Source of the DNA: Cohaesibacter intestini
GTDB lineage: Bacteria; Pseudomonadota; Alphaproteobacteria; Rhizobiales; Cohaesibacteraceae
Assembly (NCBI RefSeq): GCF_003324485.1
Contig: NZ_QODK01000001.1
Coordinates: 1,217,285-1,281,284, forward strand
DNA length: 64,000 nt
Direction: 5' to 3'
Both the position numbers and the translations under genes were made by a program. The notes below the pieces were generated by a model that saw only the letters and a list, made by a program, of their open reading frames with translations, did no database searches and was not told the DNA's origin. The number at the start of each line of letters is the position of its first letter. Position 1 is the stretch's first letter. Below are positions 1-8,621 of this stretch, piece after piece.

Positions 1-1263
1 GGCGGTGATCTCAGGATCCACCGACTGCATGTCTTCAAGCGTCAGTTTGTGCAGCTCGATGTTGCGCTCGGCGGCCATGGCGACAAGGGTGCCGGTGACA
101 TGGTGGGCGTTGCGGAATGGCATGTTGAGACTGCGCACCAGCCAGTCGGCCAGATCGGTGGCGGTGGAATAGCCTGACCCAGCGGCCTTTTTCAGCTCTT
201 TGACATTGGGCTCAAGGTCGCTGACCATACCGGTCATGGCCGCGACACAGAGGGACAAGTTCTGCAAAGCGTCGAAGGTCTGTTCCTTGTCTTCCTGCAT
301 GTCCTTGGAATAGGTCAGCGGCAGGCCTTTCATGACGATCAGCAAAGCGTTGAGGGCACCGATGATGCGACCTGATTTGGCGCGGACCAGTTCGGCGGCA
401 TCGGGGTTGCGCTTCTGTGGCATGATCGAGGAGCCGGTGGAGAATTTGTCACTGAGTTTGACAAAACGGAACTGGGCGGAAGACCAGATGACCAGCTCTT
501 CGGCAAAGCGCGACAGATGGATGGCGCAAATGGAGGCCGCCGACAGGGCCTCAAGGGCAAAGTCGCGGTCTGACACGCTGTCCAGCGAGTTGGCTGTCGG
601 GCGGTTAAAGCCCAGCGCCTTGGCGGTCATGTGACGGTCGATCGGGAAGGAGGTGCCTGCCAGCGCGGCAGCGCCAAGCGGGCTTTCATTCATCCGCTTG
701 CGGGCATCCTGCACCCGGCCCCGGTCACGAGCCAGCATCTCGACATAGGCCAGCATGTGATGACCGAAAGTCACCGGCTGGGCGCTCTGCAGATGGGTAA
801 AGCCGGGCATGACGCTGGCGGAAAATTCCACGGCCTTGTCGGCAAATGCCTGTTGCAACTCGAGCAGCTGACCATCGAGCGTGTCGAGGGTTTCGCGCAC
901 CCAGAGGCGGAAATCGGTGGCGACCTGATCGTTACGCGAGCGCGCCGTATGCAGACGACCGGCGGTCGGGCCGATCAGATCCGCAAGGCGGCTTTCCACA
1001 TTCATGTGAATGTCTTCCAGCGCGCGCGAAAAAGTGAAGGTACCCGCCTCAATTTCTCCCGCGATTGTGTCTAGACCATCCTTGATGGCTTTGGCATCAT
1101 CGCTCGTGACGATGCCCTGCTCGGCCAACATGCTTACATGAGCTTTCGAACCGGAGATATCCTGGGCATAGAGTTTTTTGTCAAAATCGATGGAAGCGTT
1201 GATTTCTTCCATGATTGCATCTGGGCCTTCAGAAAAGCGCCCGCCCCACATTTTGTTGCTCAT
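1..1263 (-). CDS. argH: argininosuccinate lyase, 3' end cut by the window edge
   Basis: Cleaves argininosuccinate to arginine and fumarate, the last step of arginine synthesis, in the cytosol. The reading frame from ATG at 1263 begins [20 protein letters not shown] and stays open to position 1, giving 421 codons of a family usually about 465 long, so roughly 45 residues are missing beyond the window. The family signature [12 protein letters not shown] is present, as is the TARSRNDQ segment that contacts substrate. It is divergent from the thioredoxin-like gene at 1427 across a 163-bp gap, an arrangement familiar in Hyphomicrobiales. There is no sign of damage in the visible part. Confidence 0.96.
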   Translation of the reverse strand, partial: MSNKMWGGRFSEGPDAIMEEINASIDFDKKLYAQDISGSKAHVSMLAEQGIVTSDDAKAIKDGLDTIAGEIEAGTFTFSRALEDIHMNVESRLADLIGPTAGRLHTARSRNDQVATDFRLWVRETLDTLDGQLLELQQAFADKAVEFSASVMPGFTHLQSAQPVTFGHHMLAYVEMLARDRGRVQDARKRMNESPLGAAALAGTSFPIDRHMTAKALGFNRPTANSLDSVSDRDFALEALSAASICAIHLSRFAEELVIWSSAQFRFVKLSDKFSTGSSIMPQKRNPDAAELVRAKSGRIIGALNALLIVMKGLPLTYSKDMQEDKEQTFDALQNLSLCVAAMTGMVSDLEPNVKELKKAAGSGYSTATDLADWLVRSLNMPFRNAHHVTGTLVAMAAERNIELHKLTLEDMQSVDPEITA

Positions 1264-1426
1264 AATAGATGTTCCAGTCTGTATGTGCTTGTTGCCGTGC
1301 TTTATGCCACAACAAAATTGGGCTGTCAGCGCTTTTGAGGTAGAAAATTCTGCAGACTTCTGGACAACAGAAATCAGGCCGGATCAAGGCAGGAAAAATA
1401 AGAAAGACCAATAAGGTAGGAGAGAT

Positions 1427-2038
1427 ATGGTGAAGGGAATGAAGCAGTGGGCCAGCAAGGTCCTTTTGATGATGGGCATGCTGATGCTGCCAGCGGTCGG
1501 TTGGGCAGCGGATGCCTGCCCCGCCTCCAAGGCGCGGATCGACAGCATTGACCCGCTGATCAAGGGCGCGATTGCGGCCCTTCAGATCAGTGGTCACCCC
1601 AGAGATATGTCCGGCCTTTCCTTCAAACGCGAAGATGGCAGTGATGTATCGGTTGCCGATTTCGAAGGTAAGGTGCTGCTGCTCAATCTGTGGGCCACAT
1701 GGTGCGCGCCCTGCCGTCACGAAATGCCTGACCTCAATGCCCTGCAGGCAAGTGTTGGCGGGGATGACTTCGAGGTTGTCACCATCAGTCTGGATCGCAA
1801 GGCACCCGCCAAGGCGCGGGAATTCTTCGATGCCTTCACGCTCAACGATCTTGAGCTGTTCTATGATGAAGGCATGGCGCTGTTCCCCACTTTGCGCAAA
1901 CAGGGTATGGCGTTCGGCATGCCAACGACCCTGATCATTGATCAGGATGGCTGCTCACTGGCCCATATGTCAGGGTCGGCACCTTGGGCTGACGAACAGG
2001 CCAAACTCATGATCCGGGATGTGATTGGCAAACAGTAA
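1427..2038 (+). CDS. tlpA: TlpA-type periplasmic thioredoxin-like protein
   Basis: A 203-residue thiol-disulfide oxidoreductase of the TlpA/ResA family, expected to sit in the inner membrane or periplasm and reduce disulfides of proteins such as cytochrome-oxidase assembly factors. The N-terminus has a hydrophobic segment (residues 11-27) that is a signal peptide or anchor. The redox motif WCAPC lies at residues 92-96, and the cis-proline region reads FGMPTTLIID near residue 165. A Shine-Dalgarno GTAGGAGAG lies just before ATG 1427. A rho-independent terminator follows at once. Divergence from argH matches known alphaproteobacterial tlpA loci; the exact partner protein cannot be told from sequence. 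Confidence 0.9.
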   Translation: MVKGMKQWASKVLLMMGMLMLPAVGWAADACPASKARIDSIDPLIKGAIAALQISGHPRDMSGLSFKREDGSDVSVADFEGKVLLLNLWATWCAPCRHEMPDLNALQASVGGDDFEVVTISLDRKAPAKAREFFDAFTLNDLELFYDEGMALFPTLRKQGMAFGMPTTLIIDQDGCSLAHMSGSAPWADEQAKLMIRDVIGKQ

Positions 2039-2064
2039 GTCGGTGCCGTCTGCTCTGATCTCAC

Positions 2065-2093
2065 AAAAAAGCCCGGATTTTTCCGGGCTTTTC
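2065..2093. terminator. bidirectional rho-independent terminator
   Basis: The inverted repeat GCCCGGA/TCCGGGC is flanked by six A on the left and four T on the right. It ends the tlpA transcript and, read from the other strand, the small gene at 2098-2268. Confidence 0.85.
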
Positions 2094-2097
2094 CTAT

Positions 2098-2268
2098 TCA
2101 GACCGATAGGTCCACTGATCCACCAAGGCCCGCCGGGGCAGGGGGCGGTGTTGCGGCCTTGGCCGGGCTTGATGCTGCACTGGCGGCAGGCGAGGGCGTA
2201 GGGCTCGGGGCTGAGTAGCTGGTCTGGGCGACATGTCCTCCCCCACCAGCGGCTGATACTCCACACAT
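2098..2268 (-). CDS. 56-aa hypothetical protein, Pro/Ala/Ser-rich, ends in GLGGSVDLSV
   Basis: Unknown function. ATG 2268 was chosen over upstream ATGs because AGGAGAAAG precedes it at ideal spacing. The protein starts MCGVSAAGGGGH, continues as a low-complexity Ser/Pro/Ala stretch (residues 16-46) and ends GLGGSVDLSV. That tail nearly repeats the end of the neighbouring YjfB-like protein (GMGGSVNIKA, 2459-2665). Both are on the same strand 190 bp apart, each with its own terminator. There is no membrane segment. It may be a degenerate relative that kept only the C-terminal motif, or a chance reading frame; the good ribosome site and shared tail favour a real gene. Confidence 0.55.
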   Translation of the reverse strand: MCGVSAAGGGGHVAQTSYSAPSPTPSPAASAASSPAKAATPPPAPAGLGGSVDLSV

Positions 2269-2399
2269 CGTCTTTCTCCTCATGGTTTTGTTTTGCCCCA
2301 TGAGATTTGACTTTTGTCCTTAATCGACAATGAAGAAGCGCTCTCGGCGGTATCACAATTGCGTCAGAAGCGTAGGCTTTGCCTTGTCGTTCGGGCAAT

Positions 2400-2424
2400 G
2401 AAAAACCCGGCAAAGGCCGGGTTG
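2400..2424 (-). terminator. rho-independent terminator after the YjfB-like gene
   Basis: The inverted repeat AACCCGGC/GCCGGGTT is followed on the minus strand by a run of T, 35 bp past the stop of the YjfB-like gene. Confidence 0.8.
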
Positions 2425-2458
2425 CAGATTTGTGTCGGGTATCGGCTTTCAGGCAAGG

Positions 2459-2665
2459 TCAGGCCTTGATATTGACCGACCCGCCCATCCCTTCCGGGGT
2501 TGCTGCATTATTTTGCAGGCCCTGCTGGACGAGCTTGTCGAGAATGCCAGTCATGGCATTGTCGGCATTGTGGGCAATCTTGGTCAGGGTGCTGCCAAGT
2601 TCCATATTGGTCTCCGCTGCGTTTTTCGCAACCATTGCAGAGGCCAGAGAGACGACAGAAGACAT
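2459..2665 (-). CDS. YjfB-like small protein (putative motility protein family)
   Basis: A 68-residue protein: a short alpha-helical body (residues 1-50, no membrane span) then a Gly-rich end GMGGSVNIKA. Length, the helical N-terminus and the closing LGxNIDIK-like motif match the YjfB family found near motility genes in Firmicutes and some Proteobacteria; its biochemical role is unknown. A GGAG element sits 9 nt before ATG 2665 and a terminator follows. No flagellar genes are adjacent. The family call rests on motif memory only, so treat it as probable. Confidence 0.65.
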   Translation of the reverse strand: MSSVVSLASAMVAKNAAETNMELGSTLTKIAHNADNAMTGILDKLVQQGLQNNAATPEGMGGSVNIKA

Positions 2666-2768
2666 GGGTATTTGCTCCAGATCATTGGATCCTATGAAGC
2701 GTTAGTTTCGCATCTGTTCCTTAAGTCAGGGTAAATAAAAAGCTAAACAAATTGATCGAACTTGAAGG

Positions 2769-2803
2769 AATGCCTGCCGGGTGGTGGAGGCCCGGCAAGC
2801 ATT
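2769..2803. terminator. strong hairpin downstream of the RNHCP gene
   Basis: A 13-bp stem (AATGCCTGCCGGG against CCCGGCAAGCATT, one G-T pair) with a 9-nt loop lies 34 bp past the RNHCP stop. There is no clean T run on the minus strand, so it could be a weak terminator or a 3'-stabilising hairpin. Confidence 0.5.
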
Positions 2804-2836
2804 GGCTGGGGTCAGGGGCCGGTAGCGGCCCGCTGG

Positions 2837-3397
2837 CTATGGAACCCTTGTCAGAGCATCCGGTCGGAAGGATTTGCCATAGATGGCTTGGTGCAAACGA
2901 TCGCTGTCGGTCCGGGTCAGCAGGCAGATTGCCTGCTCCGAGAGCTTGCGCAACAAAGGCGGGCCAAGCGTCTCTGACCGGTCAAAGATGTCAAACAGCT
3001 TTGCCAGACAATCGTCACCGGCAATGCGGTTGAGGTTGATTGCTCCACAGCCATGGCAATGATGAACGAGCATCACGTCGCCGGTTCTGGCGCGGCCATA
3101 TTTGTCAAAGCCATGATGCTTGAAGGTCAGGCCGACCGGTTCCATACCGCCGTGACAGGTGGAGGCGCGGTTGCCGGGTTTGGTGTCAACATGACAGGAC
3201 CAGAGGCAATGCGGGCAGTGGTTGCGTTGCGTGGTGCCTATCTGCTCTGCCGGAAACACCATTTGCTGACAATGGTGGCAGCGAAAGGCTTCGTTTGTCG
3301 TGTGCCAGCGTTTGCGGCTCTTTTTGTCTCGTTTGTCTTTGGGGTGATGGGTTAAAGGACGCTTGCGCTGTTTGCTGCAAGGATGAGGGTGTTTCAT
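2837..3397 (-). CDS. RNHCP-domain zinc-ribbon protein
   Basis: A 186-residue soluble protein carrying the RNHCP domain at about residues 36-130, named for the literal string RNHCPHCLWS seen here. It has paired CxxC motifs (CHHC, CPHC, CHGC) that should bind zinc, and the expected FRCHHC, GTTQRNHCP, KPGNRASTCHGGM and INLNRIAGDD blocks. The N-terminus is basic and His-rich; the C-terminal 50 residues add a non-conserved helix. Function is unknown; nucleic-acid binding is the usual guess for such ribbons. It has no operon partner: 610 bp lie upstream and the next gene downstream is the YjfB-like one. Confidence 0.8.
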   Translation of the reverse strand: MKHPHPCSKQRKRPLTHHPKDKRDKKSRKRWHTTNEAFRCHHCQQMVFPAEQIGTTQRNHCPHCLWSCHVDTKPGNRASTCHGGMEPVGLTFKHHGFDKYGRARTGDVMLVHHCHGCGAINLNRIAGDDCLAKLFDIFDRSETLGPPLLRKLSEQAICLLTRTDSDRLHQAIYGKSFRPDALTRVP

Positions 3398-3505
3398 TGT
3401 CTATTCCGTTCATCATCAGAAGGATGATTGGACAGACCAAAATCTTGTGGTGTGATCGGCTTTGCCAGATACCGGGATTCCAGACAGAAGGATGCCCGTC
3501 AGCGA

Positions 3506-3543
3506 GCTTCAAGCCACAATGCTTGAAGTCACAATGCTTCAAG
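3506..3543. repeat. CACAATGCTT direct repeat with alternating CTTCAAG/CTTGAAG
   Basis: Three copies of a 7-8 bp element occur in 38 bp: GCTTCAAG, CTTGAAG and GCTTCAAG. The spacer CACAATG is shared by the last two copies. It forms both inverted and direct repeats and could be a protein-binding site or a decayed duplication. Confidence 0.5.
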
Positions 3544-3943
3544 TCGCTGGGGCGAAGGCATCCAGGGCGCATCAACCGTTCTGACCGCATGCCATTGTTT
3601 CTGGTTGGGCATGGGAAAGAGGCGTGCGGAAAACAGCGCGTGGTGCTTGCCGTGCAAGATGCAGCGGAGCGTTGATGAGCTGTTTATTCTGTGTGGGAAA
3701 AGAAGATTTTGCTGCCATAAGGGCTGCTGACGTCTGATCCTGCCCGGACGCGAGCATGGAGGTCAGAGGTCATGCAACCATCGGCATCGACTGATTGTTG
3801 GTCGATGCTAGGCGCTTACAATCTCTTTTGTGGGACGGTATGACATAAAGCCCTTTCTTGCATTTGCACAGCCTTCATAACATCGGTTTGGCGGGCCTGC
3901 AAGCACCGGCAGAATGCCGGCAACCAAAAGGGCGCAGGCGTGA

Positions 3944-3977
3944 CAAAAAAGGCACCCGGCCGAAACCGGGTGCCTTG
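3944..3977 (-). terminator. rho-independent terminator of hbd
   Basis: The stem AAGGCACCCGG/CCGGGTGCCTT is followed on the minus strand by TTTTTTG, 31 bp past the hbd stop. Confidence 0.9.
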
Positions 3978-4007
3978 AGCAAAGATTGCCGTTTCTGCGA
4001 CCGCTGC

Positions 4008-4889
4008 TTAGCGGGTTGGCACCGGCTCATCGCCGCGATAGTCGTAGAAACCCCGCTGGGTCTTGCGACCAAGCCAGCCTGCTTCGACATATTTGACCAA
4101 CAGCGGACATGGGCGATATTTGGTATCGGCCAAGCCTTCATAAAGCACCTGCATGATGGACAGGCAGGTGTCGAGGCCGATGAAATCGGCCAGCTGCAGC
4201 GGGCCCATCGGGTGGTTGGCGCCAAGGCGCATGGCGGTATCAATGGATTCGACCGAGCCAACACCCTCGTAAAGGGTATAGATGGCTTCGTTGATCATCG
4301 GCAGCAGGATGCGGTTGACCATGAAGGCCGGGAAGTCTTCGGAAACCGCAACAGTCTTGCCCAGGCTGTCAGCGAATTTCTTCGAGGTGATATAGGTTTG
4401 CTCGTCCGTGGCAATGCCGCGCACCAGTTCGATCAGCTTCATCACCGGCACCGGATTCATGAAGTGAATGCCGATGAATTGCTCGGCACGATCGGTCGAC
4501 GCAGCCAGACGGGTGATGGAAATCGAGGATGTGTTGGATGCGATCATCGCGTCGGGGCGCAGCACCGGGGTGACTGCGGCGAAGATCTTGCGCTTGGTTT
4601 CCTCATGTTCGGTGGCGGCCTCGATGACCAGATCCACTTCGGCCATGGCCTTGAGCTCGGTTGCCGGAATGATGCGGCCCAGAGCTGCGTCGCGTTCGGC
4701 TGCACTGATCGTGCCTTTGGAGACCTGACGATCCATGTTTTTCTTGATCGTGGCCATGCCCTTGTCGAGATTGTCCGCGCTCAGATCGTTGAGGACCACG
4801 TCATAGTTTGACAGGCCGCAGACATGGGCAATGCCATTGCCCATCTGTCCAGCGCCAATGATGCCGACTTTCTTGATTTCAGAAATCAT
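4008..4889 (-). CDS. hbd: 3-hydroxybutyryl-CoA dehydrogenase
   Basis: A 293-residue NAD(P)-dependent enzyme interconverting 3-hydroxybutyryl-CoA and acetoacetyl-CoA; in this setting it would feed crotonyl-CoA into the ethylmalonyl-CoA route or serve polyhydroxybutyrate turnover. The Rossmann motif GAGQMGNGIAH lies at the N-terminus, with SNTSSISIT and the catalytic HFMNPVPVMKL block mid-protein. The C-terminal dimer domain holds NRILLPMINEA and GANHPMGPLQLADFIGLD. ATG 4889 gives the usual family length; an in-frame GTG at 4898 is an alternative. It lies downstream of etfBA on the same strand but behind a hairpin at 5032-5060, so probably a separate transcript. Confidence 0.92.
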   Translation of the reverse strand: MISEIKKVGIIGAGQMGNGIAHVCGLSNYDVVLNDLSADNLDKGMATIKKNMDRQVSKGTISAAERDAALGRIIPATELKAMAEVDLVIEAATEHEETKRKIFAAVTPVLRPDAMIASNTSSISITRLAASTDRAEQFIGIHFMNPVPVMKLIELVRGIATDEQTYITSKKFADSLGKTVAVSEDFPAFMVNRILLPMINEAIYTLYEGVGSVESIDTAMRLGANHPMGPLQLADFIGLDTCLSIMQVLYEGLADTKYRPCPLLVKYVEAGWLGRKTQRGFYDYRGDEPVPTR

Positions 4890-5031
4890 CCTGCTCACCG
4901 CTTGCCGCTGTTGCGGCTACTTCTTGGGGTTCTTGTTTTTTTCCCATCGCGCGGGCCGCTTGTTGCTAGCCATCGCGTGGTCTGGGCGGAATAGTGGCAG
5001 ATTATAGGCTATTTCGCAAATGCGAAAAGCA

Positions 5032-5060
5032 CGAAAGGGTGCCGATGGGGCACCCTTTCG
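5032..5060 (-). terminator. hairpin terminator after etfA
   Basis: The perfect stem CGAAAGGGTGCC/GGCACCCTTTCG lies 45 bp beyond the etfA stop. The minus-strand side continues TGCTTTTCGC, a modest T run. Confidence 0.75.
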
Positions 5061-5104
5061 AAATTTGTTCCATCCGGCCAGATTGTGAAGGCGGAAGCCT
5101 TGGT

Positions 5105-6034
5105 TCAGAGGGCTTTTTCCAGCTCGGGCAGAATGTCGAACAGGTCGCCGACAATGCCATAATCCGCCACCTGGAAGATCGGAGCTTCCTCGTCCTTGTT
5201 GATGGCAACAATGACTTTGGAATCCTTCATGCCAGCCAGATGCTGGATGGCACCGGAAATGCCCGCCGCGATATACAGCTCGGGAGCAACAACCTTGCCG
5301 GTCTGGCCGACCTGCAGATCATTGGGTGCATAGCCAGCGTCAACCGCCGCGCGGGAGGCACCAATGGCGGCACCCAATTTGTCGGCGATTGGGGTCAGAA
5401 TGGCGTTGAACTGTTCTTCGGATGCCAATCCACGACCACCGGAAATGATGACGCGGGCTGCGGCCAGTTCCGGACGGTCGGACTGGGACAATTCTTCGCT
5501 GACGAAGCTGGCACCAGCCGGAGCATCGGCTGCGGCCACGCTTTCAATGGCAGCCGAGCCTTCGGTGGCAGCGGCAGCGAAGTTGGCGGTCCGCACGGTG
5601 ACGACCTTTTTCGCGTCGCTTGTCTTTACGGTCTGGATGGCGTTGCCGGCATAGGTCGGACGCTCGAAGGTGTCAGCCGCGATGATTTTGGTGACGTCGG
5701 ACAGCTGCATCACGTCGAGCAGGGCAGCGGCGCGTGGCATATAGTTTTTGCCGTTGGCGGTGGCTGGCGCAACAAAGGCGTCATAACCATCGGCCAGTGC
5801 TACGATCTGGGCAGCCATGGCTTCGGCCAGCTGATGCTCAAGGGCATCGCTTTCGGCAACCAGCACCTTGGCGGCACCACTCAGCTTGGCGGCTTCCTCA
5901 GCAACGGCACCACAGCCTTTGCCTGCGACCAGCACATGAACGTCTGCGCCAAGGGCGACAGCTGCAGTCATGGCTTTGGTGGTGGCTTCATTCAGTGCCG
6001 CATTGTTATGTTCGGCAATCAGAAGGGTTGTCAT
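5105..6034 (-). CDS. etfA: electron transfer flavoprotein, alpha subunit
   Basis: A 309-residue FAD-binding subunit of ETF, the heterodimer that takes electrons from acyl-CoA dehydrogenases (such as Mcd encoded at 9944-11620) and passes them to ETF:quinone oxidoreductase. The C-terminal FAD domain shows [45 protein letters not shown] and [20 protein letters not shown] in order. The N-terminal domain is the ETF alpha/beta fold. It lies 24 bp after etfB and is surely cotranscribed. Confidence 0.96.
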   Translation of the reverse strand: MTTLLIAEHNNAALNEATTKAMTAAVALGADVHVLVAGKGCGAVAEEAAKLSGAAKVLVAESDALEHQLAEAMAAQIVALADGYDAFVAPATANGKNYMPRAAALLDVMQLSDVTKIIAADTFERPTYAGNAIQTVKTSDAKKVVTVRTANFAAAATEGSAAIESVAAADAPAGASFVSEELSQSDRPELAAARVIISGGRGLASEEQFNAILTPIADKLGAAIGASRAAVDAGYAPNDLQVGQTGKVVAPELYIAAGISGAIQHLAGMKDSKVIVAINKDEEAPIFQVADYGIVGDLFDILPELEKAL

Positions 6035-6058
6035 GATCTTGTGTCTCCTCTTTCTGCC

Positions 6059-6808
6059 TTACAGCACGCCAGCTTCGTTTTTCAGCTTGTCGACCAGTTC
6101 GGCGACGCTTTCCACCTTGATGCCAGCTTCGCGGGCAGCAGGTTCGGCGGTGGCAAGGATCTCGTGACGCGGCGCGATGTCAACGCCATAGTCTCCGGCT
6201 TCCTTGGTATCAAGCGGCTTTTTCTTGGCCTTCATGATGTTGGGCAGGGAGGCATAGCGTGGTTCGTTCAGACGCAGGTCAGAGGTGACCACGGCAGGTA
6301 GGGCAATCTTGATTTCCTGCGAACCACCATCGATTTCGCGGGTGACGGATGCGGTTTCGCCTTCAATGTCGATTTTGGAAGCGAAGGTGCCTTGCGGCCA
6401 GCCCAGCAGGGCGGAAAGCATCTGGCCGGTCTGGTTGCTGTCATCGTCAATGGCCTGTTTGCCAACGATGACGAGACCGGGCTGTTCTTCCGCAACCACG
6501 GCTTTGAGCAGTTTGGCAACGCCGAGTGGTTCCACATGGGCATCGGTCTTGATCAGGATTGCGCGGTCCGCCCCCATGGCAAGACCGGTGCGCAGGGTTT
6601 CTTGTGCCTGTTGTGGACCAACGGAGACCAGAACGATTTCCGTCGCCGTGCCCGCTTCTTTCATGCGAACGGCTTCTTCTACCGAGATCTCGTCAAACGG
6701 GTTCATGGACATTTTCACGTTGGCAAGATCAACACCGGTTCCGTCTGCTTTGACACGGATTTTGACGTTGTAATCGACAACCCGTTTGACGGGTACGAGA
6801 ATCTTCAT
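6059..6808 (-). CDS. etfB: electron transfer flavoprotein, beta subunit
   Basis: A 249-residue AMP-binding partner of EtfA. It begins [20 protein letters not shown] from ATG 6808, the universal start of the family; the frame is open upstream but those codons are not conserved. The ETF-beta signature spans [20 protein letters not shown] and [20 protein letters not shown]. First gene of etfBA. A perfect palindrome about 220 bp upstream (7030-7043) is the best candidate operator. Confidence 0.96.
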   Translation of the reverse strand: MKILVPVKRVVDYNVKIRVKADGTGVDLANVKMSMNPFDEISVEEAVRMKEAGTATEIVLVSVGPQQAQETLRTGLAMGADRAILIKTDAHVEPLGVAKLLKAVVAEEQPGLVIVGKQAIDDDSNQTGQMLSALLGWPQGTFASKIDIEGETASVTREIDGGSQEIKIALPAVVTSDLRLNEPRYASLPNIMKAKKKPLDTKEAGDYGVDIAPRHEILATAEPAAREAGIKVESVAELVDKLKNEAGVL

Positions 6809-7029
6809 GGATCGTCTCTCCCACATGAACCGGCATAGGCCAGTTCAGAAGTTGCTTGAATTGAATAGAACTGTACGCATCTGATGAACGCATGAGGGGC
6901 GCCTTTCGCAATCGGAAAGATGCGCCCTGACGGTCGGCTGCTGCAAGTTTGGGGAGGACGGTAATGGCATGGATTGGGGCTGTCAACAATCCGTCCGTCG
7001 CAGTCGCATGACTTTCGGTTATAATTACG

Positions 7030-7043
7030 TTACGTATACGTAA
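7030..7043. promoter_or_regulatory. perfect palindrome TTACGTATACGTAA upstream of etfBA
   Basis: A 14-bp perfect inverted repeat, with a further overlapping ACGT to its left (AATTACGTTACGTATACG). It lies immediately after the rhomboid stop and about 220 bp before etfB on the minus strand. Its TTACGT-ACGTAA form recalls operator motifs described for regulators of branched-chain amino-acid and fatty-acid degradation such as LiuR, which often include etf genes. The regulator assignment is inference. Confidence 0.5.
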
Positions 7044-7044
7044 T

Positions 7045-7734
7045 TTATCCACTGCGTTGGAAAAGTGGAACATTGGCATATTTCATTAGGGGGATGAGGA
7101 AGGCCCCGGTTGCTGCCCCGCCAACATGGGCCCACCAGGCGACGCCTTCATCGACGCTGGTGACGGAGTTGAAGATCTGCAAGGCAATCCAAGCGCCCAG
7201 ACAATAGAGCGCAGGGACCGGCAGCGGAATGCGTCCGAGCACCAGAATCCAGACCTTGACGCGCGGATGGAGCAGCAAATAGGCGGCAATGATGCCGGCC
7301 GTCGCCCCGGAGGCGCCAATCAAAGGGATGGGAGATCCCCAATTGATCATCATGTGCAGGGCAGCAGCGCCCATGGCACACAGGCAATAGAAGAGCAAGA
7401 AGCGGCCATGGCCCATGGCGTCCTCGATATTGTCACCAAAGACCCAGAGAAAAGCCATGTTGCCGATCAGATGCATCCAGTCGGCATGAAGGAAGGCGTA
7501 TGAGATGGGGGCGGTCAGCAGGATTGGCTCGGTGAGCGCAATTGCACTCAGATTTTGGCGGGCAAAGTCGCTGGGGATAAGGCCATAGGCCAGCGCATAA
7601 TCCTGAAGCACAAGGCCGCCGGAGCCGGATGTGGTGATCACAAAGACCACCACATTGGTAAGGATCAGGCCAAGGGTTGCATACTGCCAGCGGACATGGG
7701 TGAGATCATTCTTGTCATGCAGCGGTATGAACAT
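7045..7734 (-). CDS. rhomboid-family intramembrane serine protease
   Basis: A 229-residue polytopic membrane protease that cleaves transmembrane segments of other proteins. Six to seven hydrophobic spans are visible. The catalytic Ser142 is in GASGA and the catalytic His203 in AWWAHVGGAATG; Asn92 and His84/His88 of the HADWMHLIGNM segment complete the oxyanion region. So it should be active. It lies between etfBA and the adenosyltransferase gene on the same strand (54 bp from the latter), an arrangement with no obvious functional link. Substrate unknown. Confidence 0.9.
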   Translation of the reverse strand: MFIPLHDKNDLTHVRWQYATLGLILTNVVVFVITTSGSGGLVLQDYALAYGLIPSDFARQNLSAIALTEPILLTAPISYAFLHADWMHLIGNMAFLWVFGDNIEDAMGHGRFLLFYCLCAMGAAALHMMINWGSPIPLIGASGATAGIIAAYLLLHPRVKVWILVLGRIPLPVPALYCLGAWIALQIFNSVTSVDEGVAWWAHVGGAATGAFLIPLMKYANVPLFQRSG

Positions 7735-7788
7735 CTGGCGGTTCCATTCTGTCCCGGCCCTCGGGCTGAAGGCTGTTTCGGGATCAGT

Positions 7789-8367
7789 TTAGCGGTTTTG
7801 TCCCGGAACCCAAAGCACATCTTCCTTGCCCATATTGTTCGCCACCCGGGCTGCAACAAAGAAGAAGTCGGACAGACGGTTGACATACTGAATGCAGATG
7901 TTGGAAACCGGCTCGTCTTCCATGGCGGCCAAGGCGGTCATCAGACGCTCCGAACGACGTGAGACGGTGCGGGCCAGATGCAGATAGGCCGACGCACGGG
8001 AGCCGCCGGGCAGGATGAAGCTTCTGAGTGGTTCGAGATCAGCATTCAATTGGTCGATCTGCTGTTCCAGACGCTCAACCTGAGACGCGGTGATGCGCAG
8101 AGGCTCATATTTGAACTCTTGCCCCCGATCCGGGGTGGTGAGGTCGGCGCCCAGATCGAACAGGTCGTTCTGGATCTGTGACATCATGGCGTCCATTTCA
8201 GGCAGGTCCGCCAGTTCCAGCCGGACAAGGCCGACGATGGAGTTGGTTTCGTCAACCGTGCCATAGGTTTCCACACGCAGGTCATGCTTGGCGACGCGGT
8301 CGCCACTGCCGAGCATCGTGGTTCCTTTGTCGCCGGTGCGGGTATAGATCTTGTTCAGGCGGACCAT
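7789..8367 (-). CDS. cob(I)yrinic acid a,c-diamide adenosyltransferase, PduO type
   Basis: A 192-residue ATP:cob(I)alamin adenosyltransferase that makes adenosylcobalamin, the cofactor needed by the ethylmalonyl-CoA mutase encoded at 15650. The PduO-type N-terminal ATP loop reads KIYTRTGDKGTTMLGSGDRV, followed by VETYGTVDETNS. The conserved FILPGGSRASAYLHLART and the R-R-ER helix (RRSERLM) follow, and the C-terminal NRLSDFFFVAAR closes the active site. ATG 8367 is preceded by GGAAAG. The open frame upstream lacks conservation. It probably shares a transcript with the HIG1 gene upstream and the rhomboid downstream. Confidence 0.94.
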   Translation of the reverse strand: MVRLNKIYTRTGDKGTTMLGSGDRVAKHDLRVETYGTVDETNSIVGLVRLELADLPEMDAMMSQIQNDLFDLGADLTTPDRGQEFKYEPLRITASQVERLEQQIDQLNADLEPLRSFILPGGSRASAYLHLARTVSRRSERLMTALAAMEDEPVSNICIQYVNRLSDFFFVAARVANNMGKEDVLWVPGQNR

Positions 8368-8621
8368 GGAGCAACTTTCCGTATTTTGCACCCGGACCCG
8401 ATGCGGCGTTGGCCAATCCGGCGGGTGAGCAGTCAAGGGATGATGTCAGCCGTCCAGATGCGCGGCTGATGGGGCAAGAAGAATCATGCAATTGCGTTCG
8501 CACACCAGTGTAGATGGCACATGCGCGCATGCAACTTGTTCTTTTTACATAGCAAGCGCACGCGCCCGATCAAGGCCGGTTGGACAAGCGGGACGGCGGT
8601 TTATGCGATCAATGGCAGGGG

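Larger units (their letters stand above)
3398..4007. other. 610-bp gene-free stretch
   Basis: No convincing coding frame on either strand. It contains the short GCTTCAAG/CTTGAAG repeat cluster (3506-3543), a small hairpin CCGGCAGAATGCCGG (3906-3920) and the hbd terminator (3944-3977). Promoters for the RNHCP gene presumably lie at the left end. Confidence 0.5.

Noticed and set aside
4994..6301. 435-codon plus-strand open frame over etfA and etfB
   Set aside because: Gly/His-rich shadow of the etf genes without any motif.
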